A stretch of 64,000 nucleotides of DNA from NCBI GenBank assembly GCA_046351595.1, contig JAXLYE010000002.1, forward strand, positions 1,426,001-1,490,000. Reading direction: 5' to 3'. Below are positions 11,518-21,787 of this stretch, piece after piece. The stretch comes from JAXLYE01 sp046351595 (GTDB taxonomy: Bacteria; Myxococcota_A; Polyangia; Palsa-1104; JAEUJZ01). The first letter of the stretch is position 1. The number at the start of each line of letters is the position of its first letter. Position numbers and translations under genes: made by a program. The notes beneath the pieces are model-generated. The model was not told where the DNA came from. It was given only the letters and a program-made list of their open reading frames with translations, and did no database searches.

Positions 11518-14500
11518 AAACAGCTCGTTGACGATGTGAATCGCCGCGACGATCGTCAGCACGATGGCGAACGGAATGTGAATGATCTTCCACTCGCGGA
11601 ACATCGGCTCGATCTTGGGCAGCAGCACGCGGCGGCACTCGATGAGCGCCAGCTCGGTTGCGACCTGCGCGACGCGCGTGCGCGCCTTGGGATCCTTGAT
11701 GCCCTTGAGCCGCAGCCTGAGCAGCGTCGAGCGGAACGGCCGCACGATGGCGTCGGCGGTGTACATCCACAGCGCAGTGATGCCGGCGCGCGCGCCCGAC
11801 ATGCCGGGGTCCGCGACCTTGCTGTACTTGCGCCGCAGCTTCTCGTAGAAGCGGTCCGCGACGTTGACGCCGGCGTGGCGGTTGCGGAGCTCCGCCATCT
11901 TGCGCTCCAGGTCGAGCACGCGCAGCGACGCCTGCGACGCCAGGTCGGGGACGACCGTCGAGATGTAGCGCCCGACGACGCCCGAAACCAGCGCCGCCAC
12001 CATCGACCACACCGCGACCGAGACCCAGTTATCCAGCTTGCCGGCGGTGTGCATCAGCACCAGCACCGGACCGATGGCGCCGGCCCAGACGTGCCAGTCG
12101 AACCACGAGCGCTGCGCGCCGACCTTGCGCATGAACGGCAGCCACTTGCGCCCCGAGTAGAACATCGAGGCGAACATGACGACGGTGCCGATGTAGCCGA
12201 GCCACTGCGCCAGCGCCTCGGTCGGCTTGTACTCGATGTTCTCGAGCGCGAGCTCCGGCTCCATCGCCTGGTACTTGGTCAGGTAGTGGAACAGCCCGGA
12301 CCACTCGGGCATGAGCTTGCGCAGCGCGATCTCGCCCAGGCACGCGAGCGAGCCGAGGATGCCGATGACCCACAGCCACGTCGTGTTCAGCTTCTGCTCG
12401 ACGGCGCGGCCCTTGTCGTCCTCCTCTGAGAGCCCCTTGTAGAACTTCTTCGGGTCGAAGATCTCGTTGGGGTTGAACATCACCGTGTGCTCGAAGCCGC
12501 CCTTGGCGGCGTCGGACATCTGCTCGGTGCGCTCGACGAACGCGGCCTCGGGCGGGATCTCGAGCAGTGCGCCGGTGGGGCACGCCGAGATGCACGCCTG
12601 ATCCTCGTAGTTTATGCAGTGGTCGCACTTGCTGGCGATGCGGCGCAGCCGGGCCTTGCGCGGCTTGCCGTCGCCGAACGCCAGCTTGTTGTCCTTCTCG
12701 AGCCGCAGCTTGAGCAGCGGCTTGTCATCGAGCTCGTGCATCTCGATGGCGTCGTACGGGCAGGCCAGCGCGCACAGCGAGCAGCCGATGCACGAGTCCT
12801 CCGAGATGATGACTTCCTTCTTCTCGGTGTCGAACTTGATGCTGTCGTAGGCGCACGGGTCGATGCAGCGCTGGTCGACGCAGGTGTGGCAGCAGTCGAC
12901 GAAGTCGAGCGCGCCCAGCACCTTGCCGTTCAGCGACAGGCGCTTGGCGCCGTAGCGCTGCTCGCACGCCTTCTCGCACTCGTAGCACTCGATGCACTTG
13001 TCGAGCTCGCGCACGCGCAGCGACATCGACACCGACAGGCCGTGGCGCACGAAGAAGTCGGCGACCAGGGCGCGGGCGCCGGTGTTGGCGGCCAGGCGCG
13101 AGCGCGCGGCATCGGCGGCGCGGCGCACGCGCTCGCCGAAGAAGTGGTAGGTGCGGCGCCACACGTCCAGGCGCTGCAGCGAGATCGACAGCGCCCGGAT
13201 CGGCGTCACCGAGTAGACCGCCAGCCCGACCGCATCGGGGCCCTGCGCCTCGACGCTGACCAGGTCGCCCTCGTTGAACAGGCCGAGGTTGGACTCGCAC
13301 AGCCGGATCATGGGGCCGGCTTCCTGGCGGCGGTTGTACTCGCGCTTCTCGGCCTTCTTGTCGCCGGGCTTGTAGGCGCGCTGCGCCCGCCGCTCCTTGT
13401 CGAGCACCTCGGGCTTGAAGCGCGCCAGCGCCACCTGGCCCTCGACGAGCAGCACCGCGCGCCCGTCGGTTTCGAGCAGCATGTCGCGGCCCATGGCGCA
13501 GAGCTTCAGGTCGCCGGACTTGATGGCGTCGGTGACAAACTGCGGGTTCAGGCCGTTGAGCAGCGGCGCCTTGCGCACCGCCTCCCACGCCTCCTGCGCC
13601 GGGTCCTTGCCGACGGGGGCCGCGGCGGCCTTGGCCTCGCCGAGGCCGAAGGCGCCGAAGAAGCGGCCGATCATCGTCGCTTCGTGCTGCGGCTCGTCGG
13701 CCAGCGAGCCGCCGCCGCCGCCGCTCGGGGAGCTGCTCTCGAGGAACTTGTCGAGGCTGGCGGCGCCGCTGATCGCGGCCTTGAGCTCCGCGGCCTCGGC
13801 CTGGGTCAGAAGGCGCGACGGATCAATCGGTGCCAGCACCGCCTTGGAGCGCGCCTTGACGTCGGCGACCGGCTTCTTCTTGCCCTTGCTCGGCTGGCCG
13901 AACTGCGTCGCCTCGCCGATGACCGAGGCCTCGCCGCCGCCGGCGCTGGTGGTCGCGCCGCCGCCGCCGCTGCCACCCATGTTCATCTGGCGCGCGATGG
14001 CGGCGAAGTCGATGGGCCCCTCGGAGATGCGGGTCGACTCGTTGTTGGCCTCCATGCTGTGGCCGGGCATCTGGCCGGGGCCGAGCTGCGGCCCGCCGAC
14101 CGCCGGCGCCTCGAGCGACGGCGTCATCATCATCTGCGTCGCTTCGTTGTTCGCGTAGATGCCCGCCGGCGGCGCGGCGGGGCGCGCGGGCTCGGGCGGG
14201 CGGGCCGGCGTCGGGTTGCCGCGCGCGCCGGGCAGCGCCACCTCGCCCGGGCGGTTCAGCGGCGCCGCGGATCCGAAGTCGGGGATCATCGGCTGCGCCA
14301 TCATCACCGTCGCCTCGCCGGTCATCGGCTCGTCCAGGCTGGGCAGGGCGGCGGGCTTGGGCGGAGACGGCGCCGGCGCGGGCTTGGGCGGCGGCGCGGG
14401 CTTGGGCGGCGCGGGCTTGGGCGGAGACGGCGGCGCCGGCGTCGGCGGCCGCGGCGGCGTCGACGGCGCCGTCGGCTTGGGCGGCGGCACGGTGACCGCC

Positions 14501-14691
14501 TTCATCTGGCTGGTCATCCGGATCGGGCGCGGCGGCTTCGGGGCATCGTCCTCGTCGTCGTCGTCGCCAGCCAGGCTACCGAGCGCAGGGGCCCCCTTGG
14601 CTCCCGGCGCCGGGCCGGGCGGGTTGCGGTTCTTGCTCGCGTCGGTGTTCCCCGGGCCTCCCTTGGGCGGCTCGGGTGTGCGCAAGGCCAT
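11506..14691 (-). CDS. Fusion of disordered N-terminus, cyclic-nucleotide-binding-like domain, 4Fe-4S ferredoxin and membrane domain
   Basis: The predicted protein has 1061 residues and appears to be a membrane-anchored electron carrier. Residues 1-350 are Pro/Ala-rich and disordered, with five short E-(A/S)-T motifs. Residues about 380-540 look like a Crp-type cyclic-nucleotide-binding fold (GRDMLLETDGRAVLLVEGQV). Residues about 564-720 hold several Cys groups typical of HycB/DMSO-reductase B ferredoxins: CIECYECEKAC, CCHTCVDQRCIDPC, CIGCSLCALACP and CDHCINYEDQACISACP. From about 765 to the end come membrane helices with His residues (WHVWAGAIG, LMHTAG), like the ferric-reductase/cytochrome b type. 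Partners are not encoded nearby. It converges on the kinase gene, and the N-terminal Thr motifs might be kinase targets (inference). Confidence 0.82.
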   Translation of the reverse strand: MALRTPEPPKGGPGNTDASKNRNPPGPAPGAKGAPALGSLAGDDDDEDDAPKPPRPIRMTSQMKAVTVPPPKPTAPSTPPRPPTPAPPSPPKPAPPKPAPPPKPAPAPSPPKPAALPSLDEPMTGEATVMMAQPMIPDFGSAAPLNRPGEVALPGARGNPTPARPPEPARPAAPPAGIYANNEATQMMMTPSLEAPAVGGPQLGPGQMPGHSMEANNESTRISEGPIDFAAIARQMNMGGSGGGGATTSAGGGEASVIGEATQFGQPSKGKKKPVADVKARSKAVLAPIDPSRLLTQAEAAELKAAISGAASLDKFLESSSPSGGGGGSLADEPQHEATMIGRFFGAFGLGEAKAAAAPVGKDPAQEAWEAVRKAPLLNGLNPQFVTDAIKSGDLKLCAMGRDMLLETDGRAVLLVEGQVALARFKPEVLDKERRAQRAYKPGDKKAEKREYNRRQEAGPMIRLCESNLGLFNEGDLVSVEAQGPDAVGLAVYSVTPIRALSISLQRLDVWRRTYHFFGERVRRAADAARSRLAANTGARALVADFFVRHGLSVSMSLRVRELDKCIECYECEKACEQRYGAKRLSLNGKVLGALDFVDCCHTCVDQRCIDPCAYDSIKFDTEKKEVIISEDSCIGCSLCALACPYDAIEMHELDDKPLLKLRLEKDNKLAFGDGKPRKARLRRIASKCDHCINYEDQACISACPTGALLEIPPEAAFVERTEQMSDAAKGGFEHTVMFNPNEIFDPKKFYKGLSEEDDKGRAVEQKLNTTWLWVIGILGSLACLGEIALRKLMPEWSGLFHYLTKYQAMEPELALENIEYKPTEALAQWLGYIGTVVMFASMFYSGRKWLPFMRKVGAQRSWFDWHVWAGAIGPVLVLMHTAGKLDNWVSVAVWSMVAALVSGVVGRYISTVVPDLASQASLRVLDLERKMAELRNRHAGVNVADRFYEKLRRKYSKVADPGMSGARAGITALWMYTADAIVRPFRSTLLRLRLKGIKDPKARTRVAQVATELALIECRRVLLPKIEPMFREWKIIHIPFAIVLTIVAAIHIVNELFLKR

Positions 14692-15194
<503 letters not shown>

Positions 15195-15233
15195 GGCCGC
15201 AGCGATTCACGTCGCTGCGGCCTTTTTGTTTTT
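15195..15233 (+). terminator. Rho-independent terminator of tRNA-Pro
   Basis: An 11-bp perfect stem (GGCCGCAGCGA / TCGCTGCGGCC) with a 6-base loop is followed directly by TTTTTGTTTTT. It starts four bases after the tRNA. Confidence 0.95.
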
Positions 15234-15385
15234 CCGCCCTATTTTCCGCCCTGATTTTCCGTCCTGTTTTTCGCTCTGTCTCTCAGGCCGGCCGGTCCGC
15301 TGGCGCCGCGCGCGCAAGGGCTACCAGGGCGCGCTTCGCCCGGGTGAGGCTGGGGCCCCTTTGCCGGGGCCTCGGCGGGCGGGCC

Positions 15386-16903
15386 TCAGAACCCGCGCTG
15401 GTTGCTCGGGAAGTTGCTGGGCGGATCCGGCGGCGGCGGGCCGCCCTGGCCGGCGGTGCCGGGCTGACTCGGGGGCGGGCTGGGCGCGGCCTCGGCGGGC
15501 GGCAGGCCGGATGAGGGCGAAGGCGACGGCGGCGGTGGCGGCGGCGGGCTGGGCTGCGCCTCGACCGCCGGGGCTGGCGGGGGCGGCGGCGGCGGCAGGG
15601 TCGCCGCGGGCGGCGGGCTGCTGACCGGCGGCGGGCTGACCGCACCCGGAGCGAGCGACGGCGAGGCCCCGGCCTGCACGGCGCCGAGCGAGCCGCCGCG
15701 CACGGTGACGCCCTCGGGCGGCTCCTTGGACGGCCGCGAGCGCGGCAGGGCGATGCTGCCGGTCACCGCGAAGCCGATCGCGCCGTCGGGCCGCTTGCCG
15801 ACCGCCATGGCGTTGTTGAGGATCTCGAACGTCGGCTCGCGCTGCACCAGCTGCGGCGACGGCTTGAAGCGCACGTACAGGTGCAGCTCGGACAGCGGCA
15901 TGGGGTCGCGCAGCTCGATGTAGCCGTCGATCGACAGCTCCACGTCCGGCGAGCGCGTGCGCAGCTCGGTGATGGTGGCACGGCCCCGGTCGACCACCAC
16001 CTTCGCCTGCAGCGTGCCCAGCGACAGGCGCGGGAACGTCAGGCCCTGCGACAGGAACGGGTCGCCCGGCACCACCAGCTTCGCCTTGCCGTCGCCGAGC
16101 GTGCCCTGCACCAGCGACAGCTCGATCAGGCCCGCAGCCTTGGCCAGGTCGAGCTTCGGGGCGCCCCCGCGCGCCACGGCCGGCGGCGCGCCGGGCGGCG
16201 GCTTCACGAGCGGCGCCTTGGCGTCCACCGTGCCCGAGAGCGTGCCGGTCAGCGGCAGCGGCAGCAGCTGCGCCAGGTACGAAACCAGCCCGAGCTTGAT
16301 GCCGTCGAGCTTCGCGCTCACCTCGCCGCCGTCGTCACCGAGCCCGCCGGCGCCGGTCAGCGAGCCGCCGAAGGCCTCCAGGCGCACGCGCGCCGCCGGC
16401 CGCTGCGTGACAAGGTCCATCCAGCCGATCCGCACGTCGAGCAGGTCGACCAGCATCGGCAGCGGCTTCTTCTTCTCGGCGCCCGCGTCGCCCGGCGGCG
16501 GGGCGGCGGTCGGGCTCCGGCGCGGCACCAGCTTGACGTCGGTCAGCGAGGCGCCCGGCGACAAGAGGTGGACGTCGAGCTCGCCGATGGTCACGTCCAT
16601 GCCGCTGCCGATGCCCCAGCCGCCCGAGCCGTACGGCGGCGGGCCCGGCTCCTGCGACAGCTCGCGCTGAAGGCGCTCCTTGATGCGGTCGAGCGGCAGC
16701 GACAGGTACAAAGAGAAGATGAACACCGCGAGCCCGAACGTCCCGTAGAGCAGCGCGCGCAGGACGAGCGGCGGCTTCTTGAGCAGCCGGCGCAGCCGCA
16801 GCCCGCCGCGCGGCGCCCCGGTCGCGGCGGTCATGCCGGAGGTCATCGGATCGGTCGTGCCGGTCGTCATGGCGGGCGTCGAGGTTACCGGAGTCGCCGA
16901 CAT
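15386..16903 (-). CDS. gspN: Type II secretion system protein GspN
   Basis: This is the inner-membrane accessory protein of the T2SS, 505 residues long. One membrane helix (about 52-75, LRALLYGTFGLAVFIFSLYL) is followed by a periplasmic domain with the family stretches DVTIGELDVHLLSPG and ARVRLEAFGGSLTG. The C-terminal 130 residues are a Pro-rich low-complexity tail not usual in GspN. The gene is the last of the minus-strand T2SS operon, and its ATG (16903) follows the gspM stop without a gap. The name rests on position and these weakly conserved segments. Confidence 0.8.
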   Translation of the reverse strand: MSATPVTSTPAMTTGTTDPMTSGMTAATGAPRGGLRLRRLLKKPPLVLRALLYGTFGLAVFIFSLYLSLPLDRIKERLQRELSQEPGPPPYGSGGWGIGSGMDVTIGELDVHLLSPGASLTDVKLVPRRSPTAAPPPGDAGAEKKKPLPMLVDLLDVRIGWMDLVTQRPAARVRLEAFGGSLTGAGGLGDDGGEVSAKLDGIKLGLVSYLAQLLPLPLTGTLSGTVDAKAPLVKPPPGAPPAVARGGAPKLDLAKAAGLIELSLVQGTLGDGKAKLVVPGDPFLSQGLTFPRLSLGTLQAKVVVDRGRATITELRTRSPDVELSIDGYIELRDPMPLSELHLYVRFKPSPQLVQREPTFEILNNAMAVGKRPDGAIGFAVTGSIALPRSRPSKEPPEGVTVRGGSLGAVQAGASPSLAPGAVSPPPVSSPPPAATLPPPPPPPAPAVEAQPSPPPPPPPSPSPSSGLPPAEAAPSPPPSQPGTAGQGGPPPPDPPSNFPSNQRGF

Positions 16904-17533
16904 TTACGGCGCCTCTTTCTCGCCCTCGGCCTTGGCGTCCGCCTTGGTCGACTTGGGCGCGGTCTTGGGCGCGTGCTCGTAGGTCGACACCGTCATGTCC
17001 ACCTCGAACTCCTCGTGCTTGTCGTCGCGCGCGCGGATCGACAGCTGCGTCACCAGCACCAGGTTGCTCGGGTAGGTCTCGAGCCGGTGCATGAACTTGA
17101 GCAGCGGCTCGAGCTTGACGCGGCCGAGCCGCAGGTCCACCGACTGCTGGATGTACTTCTTGCCGATGGGCTCGGGCGTGCGCGGGTTGGTCTCGCGGAT
17201 CTCGATGGTCGCCTCTTTCGCCATCTGCTCGAGGAAGCCCGAGAGCGACAGCGGGCTCGAGCCGATGCGCGCGTCGAGCTGCGACTGCCGCGCCCGCGCC
17301 GAAAGGTACGGCCCGCGCTTCTTGGCGATGTCCGACAGCGCCTTCTCCATCGCCAGGTTCTTCTCCTCCAGCGTGTCGATGCGGTCGTACAGCGAATAGG
17401 CGCCGAACAGGAACAGCAGCAGCACCACCACCGCGCCGAGCAGCGCGAGCAGCGACCGCTCGCGCGCCGACAGCCCCTCGAAGGCGTCGCGCAGCCGGGC
17501 GAGCGGCGGGAACTTGGTGAGGATCTCGCTCAT
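16904..17533 (-). CDS. gspM: Type II secretion system protein GspM
   Basis: This bitopic inner-membrane protein of 209 residues pairs with GspL in the T2SS assembly platform. A short cytoplasmic segment precedes RERSLLALLGAVVVLLLFLF (helix, about 24-46). A coiled coil (YDRIDTLEEKNLAMEKALSD) and a ferredoxin-like periplasmic domain (VDLRLGRVKLEPLLKFMHRL) follow, ending in a charged Lys/Glu tail. It lies 16 bases after gspL and abuts gspN. Confidence 0.88.
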   Translation of the reverse strand: MSEILTKFPPLARLRDAFEGLSARERSLLALLGAVVVLLLFLFGAYSLYDRIDTLEEKNLAMEKALSDIAKKRGPYLSARARQSQLDARIGSSPLSLSGFLEQMAKEATIEIRETNPRTPEPIGKKYIQQSVDLRLGRVKLEPLLKFMHRLETYPSNLVLVTQLSIRARDDKHEEFEVDMTVSTYEHAPKTAPKSTKADAKAEGEKEAP

Positions 17534-17549
17534 GGTCGCTGGTTCCTTC

Positions 17550-19328
17550 CTACAGGCACGTATTCTCGATCTCGAGCGAGAACTGCTTGACCTCGACCGG
17601 CTTGCCGTCGGGCCCGTTGTTGCGCACGGTCAGCACCTTGCCCTTCTGCACGCTCTTGATGCAGGGCAGCTTCTTCAGCATCTCGGCGAAGTCGTCGACG
17701 TACTGCGCCGAGCCGCACGTCGCCTTGAGGTCGATCTTCTTCGGCCGGATCGACAGGTCGACGACGTCCAGGCGCGCCGGCCCGGCCGCGTTCTTCTCGG
17801 GCGCGTTCTTGGAGATATCTTCCAACAAGTCCAGCGCCGAGAAGCGCGGCACGCTCTTGTCGCCCTTGTCGGCGCTGATCGCGGCGTTGAGCTCGGAGGA
17901 CACCTGGTGCCCGTCCTGGATCTCCTTGCCGAACAGCGTCATCGACTCGCTGGCGAGCTGCTGGCGCAGGCGCTCGTGCTCGCGGTCCAGCACCTTGAGC
18001 GTCGCCCACGCCCAGCCGGCCACGCACAGAAGGATCGCCGCGGCAAAGCCCGCGAACAGCGGCGCCTTCTCGCGCAACAGCGCCAGGTCCGAGCGGTACG
18101 CGAACTCGCCCTTCCTGAAGTTCAGCTGCGGACCGTCGCCGGCCATCGCCAGCGCCAGGCCCACCGCGGCGCAGCCGGTCGGCCACAGCCGCACCAGCTG
18201 CGCGTGGCTGACGTGCGTGCGCGTCGCCTCATCGATCATGCCGACGCCGCTCATCGAGATCGCGGCGAGCTCCTTGGCGCCCTGCCGGAGCCACGGCGCG
18301 CCCGGCGGCGGCAGCAGCGACTGCGTCGTGATCCCGAGCTCGCCCTGCAGGAACTCCTCGATGCCGTGCAGGTGGCTGGTGCCGCCGCACAAGAGCAGCA
18401 GCTGCGGCGGCCCGCCGTAGCGCGCGCTGTAGGCGGCCAGCGTCTGCCGCAGGTCGCGCAAGAGCGGCTTCATCGCCTCGCGCAGCGTGTTCTTCACCCG
18501 CGCATCGCCGGAGCCGACCAGGCCGATCTGGTGTTTCAGCTCGGTCGCGCGATCGAGGTCGACGTCGAGCGCGCGCGCCACCGAGAGCGTCAGCTGCTCG
18601 CCGCCGCGCGCGATGGTGCGCGCGAACTGCGTCAGCACGTGCCCCGGTCGCCCCGGCTGCGGCGTCACCGCGACGACGTGGGTGTTGCGGTGGCCGAGAT
18701 CCAGGACCCACACCGGCCACTCCGCCAGCGACAGGCTGTTCGGCTGCGGCAGCGTGCGCGCCGCCAGCACCGCCGCGGTCGCGATCGCCGAGACCCCGAC
18801 CAGCCGCGGCTCGAGCTGCGCGCCGGCCAGCGCCTCGATGATCTCGCGCACCGCGCTCTTGTCGGCGCTCGCCGCCAGCCACAGCGACGAGGCGTCGCCG
18901 CCCGCACGGATCTGCGCCGGCTGCGCGACCGTCTGATCGACGATCTGGTCGTCCAGGTCCGACATGAGCTGGCCCGCCAGCTCGAACGGCAGCGCCGCCT
19001 GCACCTTCTTCGGATCCGACAGCGGCATGTCGACCAGCCGCAGCGTCACGCCGTCCGAGAGGCCGACCGCGGTGGACTCGCTGCGCAGCCGCTGCGCGGA
19101 CAGGAGCGTCTGCAGCGCGCGCAGCTGGCGCTGGCGCAGCGGCTCGGGCTCCGAGGCCGCGCCGGCACCGCCTTCGCCACCGGCCTCCTCGTCGGACTCC
19201 GGCAGGGTCGGCGGCGGCACCAGGGCCTCGTCGATGTGCACCAGGCTCACCGTGCGGAAGCCCTGATCGAGCCGCGCCACCTTCACCGCGTAGCTCCCGA
19301 GATCGATGCCGAGAATCGTCGTCGCCAT
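17550..19328 (-). CDS. gspL: Type II secretion system protein GspL (PilM-like)
   Basis: GspL (592 residues) links the secretion ATPase GspE to the membrane platform. The N-terminal actin-like fold begins ILGIDLGSYAVKVARLDQGF, as in PilM. The phosphate-2-like WVLDLGHRNTHVV and the LLLCGGTSHLHGIEEFL segment are present. One membrane helix (about 420-442, LFAGFAAAILLCVAGWAWAT) precedes a periplasmic domain that contains two Cys residues. It lies 63 bases after gspK and 16 before gspM. Confidence 0.9.
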   Translation of the reverse strand: MATTILGIDLGSYAVKVARLDQGFRTVSLVHIDEALVPPPTLPESDEEAGGEGGAGAASEPEPLRQRQLRALQTLLSAQRLRSESTAVGLSDGVTLRLVDMPLSDPKKVQAALPFELAGQLMSDLDDQIVDQTVAQPAQIRAGGDASSLWLAASADKSAVREIIEALAGAQLEPRLVGVSAIATAAVLAARTLPQPNSLSLAEWPVWVLDLGHRNTHVVAVTPQPGRPGHVLTQFARTIARGGEQLTLSVARALDVDLDRATELKHQIGLVGSGDARVKNTLREAMKPLLRDLRQTLAAYSARYGGPPQLLLLCGGTSHLHGIEEFLQGELGITTQSLLPPPGAPWLRQGAKELAAISMSGVGMIDEATRTHVSHAQLVRLWPTGCAAVGLALAMAGDGPQLNFRKGEFAYRSDLALLREKAPLFAGFAAAILLCVAGWAWATLKVLDREHERLRQQLASESMTLFGKEIQDGHQVSSELNAAISADKGDKSVPRFSALDLLEDISKNAPEKNAAGPARLDVVDLSIRPKKIDLKATCGSAQYVDDFAEMLKKLPCIKSVQKGKVLTVRNNGPDGKPVEVKQFSLEIENTCL

Positions 19329-19391
19329 GTTTGTTCTGGACCTTGAGCCGGGCGCGCTGCCAAATCGCGCGCTCTCTTTTTTCGATCGACC

Positions 19392-21014
19392 TCAGTCGAT
19401 GCGGAAGTATTTCCAGGTGCCGCGGTTGCAGCTCGGGTGGTTGAAGCACACCGGCGTGCTGTTGAAGCTGCGCGCGTCCCACACGCCGCGCACGTGGACC
19501 TCGGTGGCCTTGTTGCTGCCGCGCGCGACGATGCCGGTGGCGTCGATGCGGAAGAAGCGCCGCGTCACCGACTTGCCGCTCGTCGGGGTGCCGCCCGGCG
19601 GCGCGCCCGGTGGCAGCGGCGGCGGCGCGTTCTTGTCGCGCAGGTAGTTGGCGAGCATTCCCGGGCACAAGGGGATCGGCCGCAGCCCGACCGAGGGCCT
19701 GGGCGCCGTGCTCATCCCGGTCATCATCGCCAGCGACTCCGAGAGCTGCGGCAGCTGCCCGATCATCGGGCTGCAGATCAGATCCGACAGCATCTGGATC
19801 GAGTCGCTCGCGGTCGTCGTCTTTGTGGTCGTCGTCTTTGTGGTCGTCGTCTTTGTGGTCGTGCTGCCGGTCACGTTCGGGCACTGCCGCACGTCGACGT
19901 TGCACGAGGGGATCGGCATCTTGCCGCCCATCTGCCGCAGCATCGGCAGCCCGCCCTTCAGCATGCCCGCCACCTGCTGCGCCACCATCATCGTGTTCGG
20001 ATCGAACACCGCGCTCTTGTCCGCCGCCGAGGCCGCGATCATCGCCGCCACCAGCGGCCACGAGTCCGGCGAGATCGCCGAGGCCAGCACCTTGCACTCG
20101 CTGCCGCCGTAGACCGTGAACATCTCGCCGAAGTTCAGGTAGAAGTCGTCCGAGATGCCGCGCACCAGCAGCATCTCGTCGATGGTGTCGAGGTAGTGGT
20201 TGTGCGCCTCGTAGCGGTCGCGCCCCTTGTCGTAGCGGTCCTCGCTGGCCGAGCCCGAGCCGGTGACGCTCAGCGGATCGAAGCGCATCGGGTCGATGTC
20301 CGTCCAGTCGATGACGCCGAGCGGCAGCTCCTCGCGCTTGATCACCACGCCGTCGCGATCCGGGACCTCGAACATGCGGTCGTAGCGCGTCGGCCGCACC
20401 AGGTTGTACATGAGCAGGTACAGGTTGCGCTGCAGCTCGCGGTTGGGCGTCACGCCGCCGCCGCAGTTGATCAGGTACTTGCCCTCCTCGGACGCGATCT
20501 TGACGTCGAACGAGGTGCCGTTTGGCGTGCCCATGCCCTCGGCGTTGCCGAGGTCGATGCCGACGAGCGAGCCCAGGCCGTCGCGCGCCTCTTTGTCGCC
20601 GCCGAAGGCCTTGGCCAAGAAGCCTGCGTAGTCCGTGATGACGATGGCGTCCGCCAGGTCCGGCATCACCTGCGCCAGCATGCCCGAGACGCTGCCCTGC
20701 ACCGCGGTCAGCAGCTGCCCGAGCTGCAGCCCGGCGCGCGCCAGGTACTCGGCGCGCAGCCTGTCACGGCTGTTCGCCGCGGCCTCGATCTCGACCTGCG
20801 TGCTGTACGCGAAGTCGCTCGCCGTCGCCGCGATCACCGACGTCGTCACCAGCACGATCAGGATGGCGATGCCGCGCTCGCGCCGCGTCGGCTCGCGCTT
20901 CGTCAGCCGCTTGAGCAGGATCCGCCGCAGCCGCGCAAAGAACCCGGGGCGCGCCGCGGCGGTCGCCGCGAGGTCCGCAGGGTTCGGTCGATCTGCTCTT
21001 TGTGCCGTGTCCAT
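19392..21014 (-). CDS. gspK: Type II secretion minor pseudopilin GspK
   Basis: GspK caps the pseudopilus tip together with GspI and GspJ. The protein has 540 residues from ATG 21014; the frame stays open further upstream but overlaps gspJ. A basic leader ending ERG is followed by the hydrophobic IAILIVLVTTSVIAATA. There is no Glu at position 5, as is normal for GspK. The large globular domain includes AEYLARAGLQLGQLLTAV and the GVIDWTDID segment typical of the family. A Thr/Lys repeat (KTTTT x3, nt about 19811-19862) and four Cys residues near the C-terminus are unusual decorations. It starts 8 bases after the gspJ stop. Confidence 0.9.
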   Translation of the reverse strand: MDTAQRADRPNPADLAATAAARPGFFARLRRILLKRLTKREPTRRERGIAILIVLVTTSVIAATASDFAYSTQVEIEAAANSRDRLRAEYLARAGLQLGQLLTAVQGSVSGMLAQVMPDLADAIVITDYAGFLAKAFGGDKEARDGLGSLVGIDLGNAEGMGTPNGTSFDVKIASEEGKYLINCGGGVTPNRELQRNLYLLMYNLVRPTRYDRMFEVPDRDGVVIKREELPLGVIDWTDIDPMRFDPLSVTGSGSASEDRYDKGRDRYEAHNHYLDTIDEMLLVRGISDDFYLNFGEMFTVYGGSECKVLASAISPDSWPLVAAMIAASAADKSAVFDPNTMMVAQQVAGMLKGGLPMLRQMGGKMPIPSCNVDVRQCPNVTGSTTTKTTTTKTTTTKTTTASDSIQMLSDLICSPMIGQLPQLSESLAMMTGMSTAPRPSVGLRPIPLCPGMLANYLRDKNAPPPLPPGAPPGGTPTSGKSVTRRFFRIDATGIVARGSNKATEVHVRGVWDARSFNSTPVCFNHPSCNRGTWKYFRID

Positions 21015-21022
21015 GCCGCGCC

Positions 21023-21787
21023 TCACATCAGGCCCGAAGACGGCGAGGTGTCCAGGAGCTGCGACATCGCCACCCGCGTCTCGGACAGGAGCCACAGCTC
21101 CTCGCCCAGCTCGTCGCGGATGCCGAGCTTGACCCGCACCCGCGTCGGCAGCCGGTTCGGGAACCCGTCCGCCTGCGCCGTGCGCCAGGTCTCCAGCCAC
21201 TCCTTGCGATCCGGGTGGTAGTACGAGATCTCCAGCCGCACCACGTCGTCGGCCAAGAGCTCCGCCTCGCCCGGGATGTTCTCGAAGCGCTCGGCCTGTA
21301 GCCGCCGCGTCTCGCGCCGCCACAGGTTCAGCTTGCGCGAGTCCTCCGGATCACGAAGCCCGTAGTAGCCGACCAGCGCGGTGTCCGCCTCCTTGGCGTC
21401 CGCGTACAGGCGCTGGTGACCGAAGTACGAGAAGCGCAGCTCGTCGATGTCCGGCCGGCGCACGCCGTCGAAGAACGTGCGCGGCGTCTGCTCGGTGCCG
21501 AGCACGTTGTTGTTCGACAGGTACGCCATCTGCACGTCGTGCAGGATGCGGTCCATCGCCAGCCGCGCGACGCGGTAGCGCGCCATCTTCGCCTCGACCG
21601 CGCGCTTGGACAGAAACGTCTGCCGGAACGAGGTCCACAACAGCACGGTGATCGAAGACAGGATCCCCACCGCCACCATGATCTCAAGCAGCGTAAACCC
21701 CGCCTGCCGCACCCGCGACCGCGCAGCCCGCCGACGAGGAACTGAACGCTCCGCGCAGCGCTCCGTATTCAGCCGCTCCCCGCTCAC
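21023..21787 (-). CDS. gspJ: Type II secretion minor pseudopilin GspJ
   Basis: This minor pseudopilin has 254 residues. A 29-residue basic leader ends QAG, and the mature part begins FTLLEIMVAVGILSSITVLL with the conserved Glu5 for prepilin peptidase processing and assembly. LAMDRILHDVQMAYL and the LWLLSETRVAMSQL end fit GspJ. The start is GTG 21787, whose GTGA overlaps the gspI stop by four bases, showing translational coupling. Confidence 0.9.
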   Translation of the reverse strand: MSGERLNTERCAERSVPRRRAARSRVRQAGFTLLEIMVAVGILSSITVLLWTSFRQTFLSKRAVEAKMARYRVARLAMDRILHDVQMAYLSNNNVLGTEQTPRTFFDGVRRPDIDELRFSYFGHQRLYADAKEADTALVGYYGLRDPEDSRKLNLWRRETRRLQAERFENIPGEAELLADDVVRLEISYYHPDRKEWLETWRTAQADGFPNRLPTRVRVKLGIRDELGEELWLLSETRVAMSQLLDTSPSSGLM

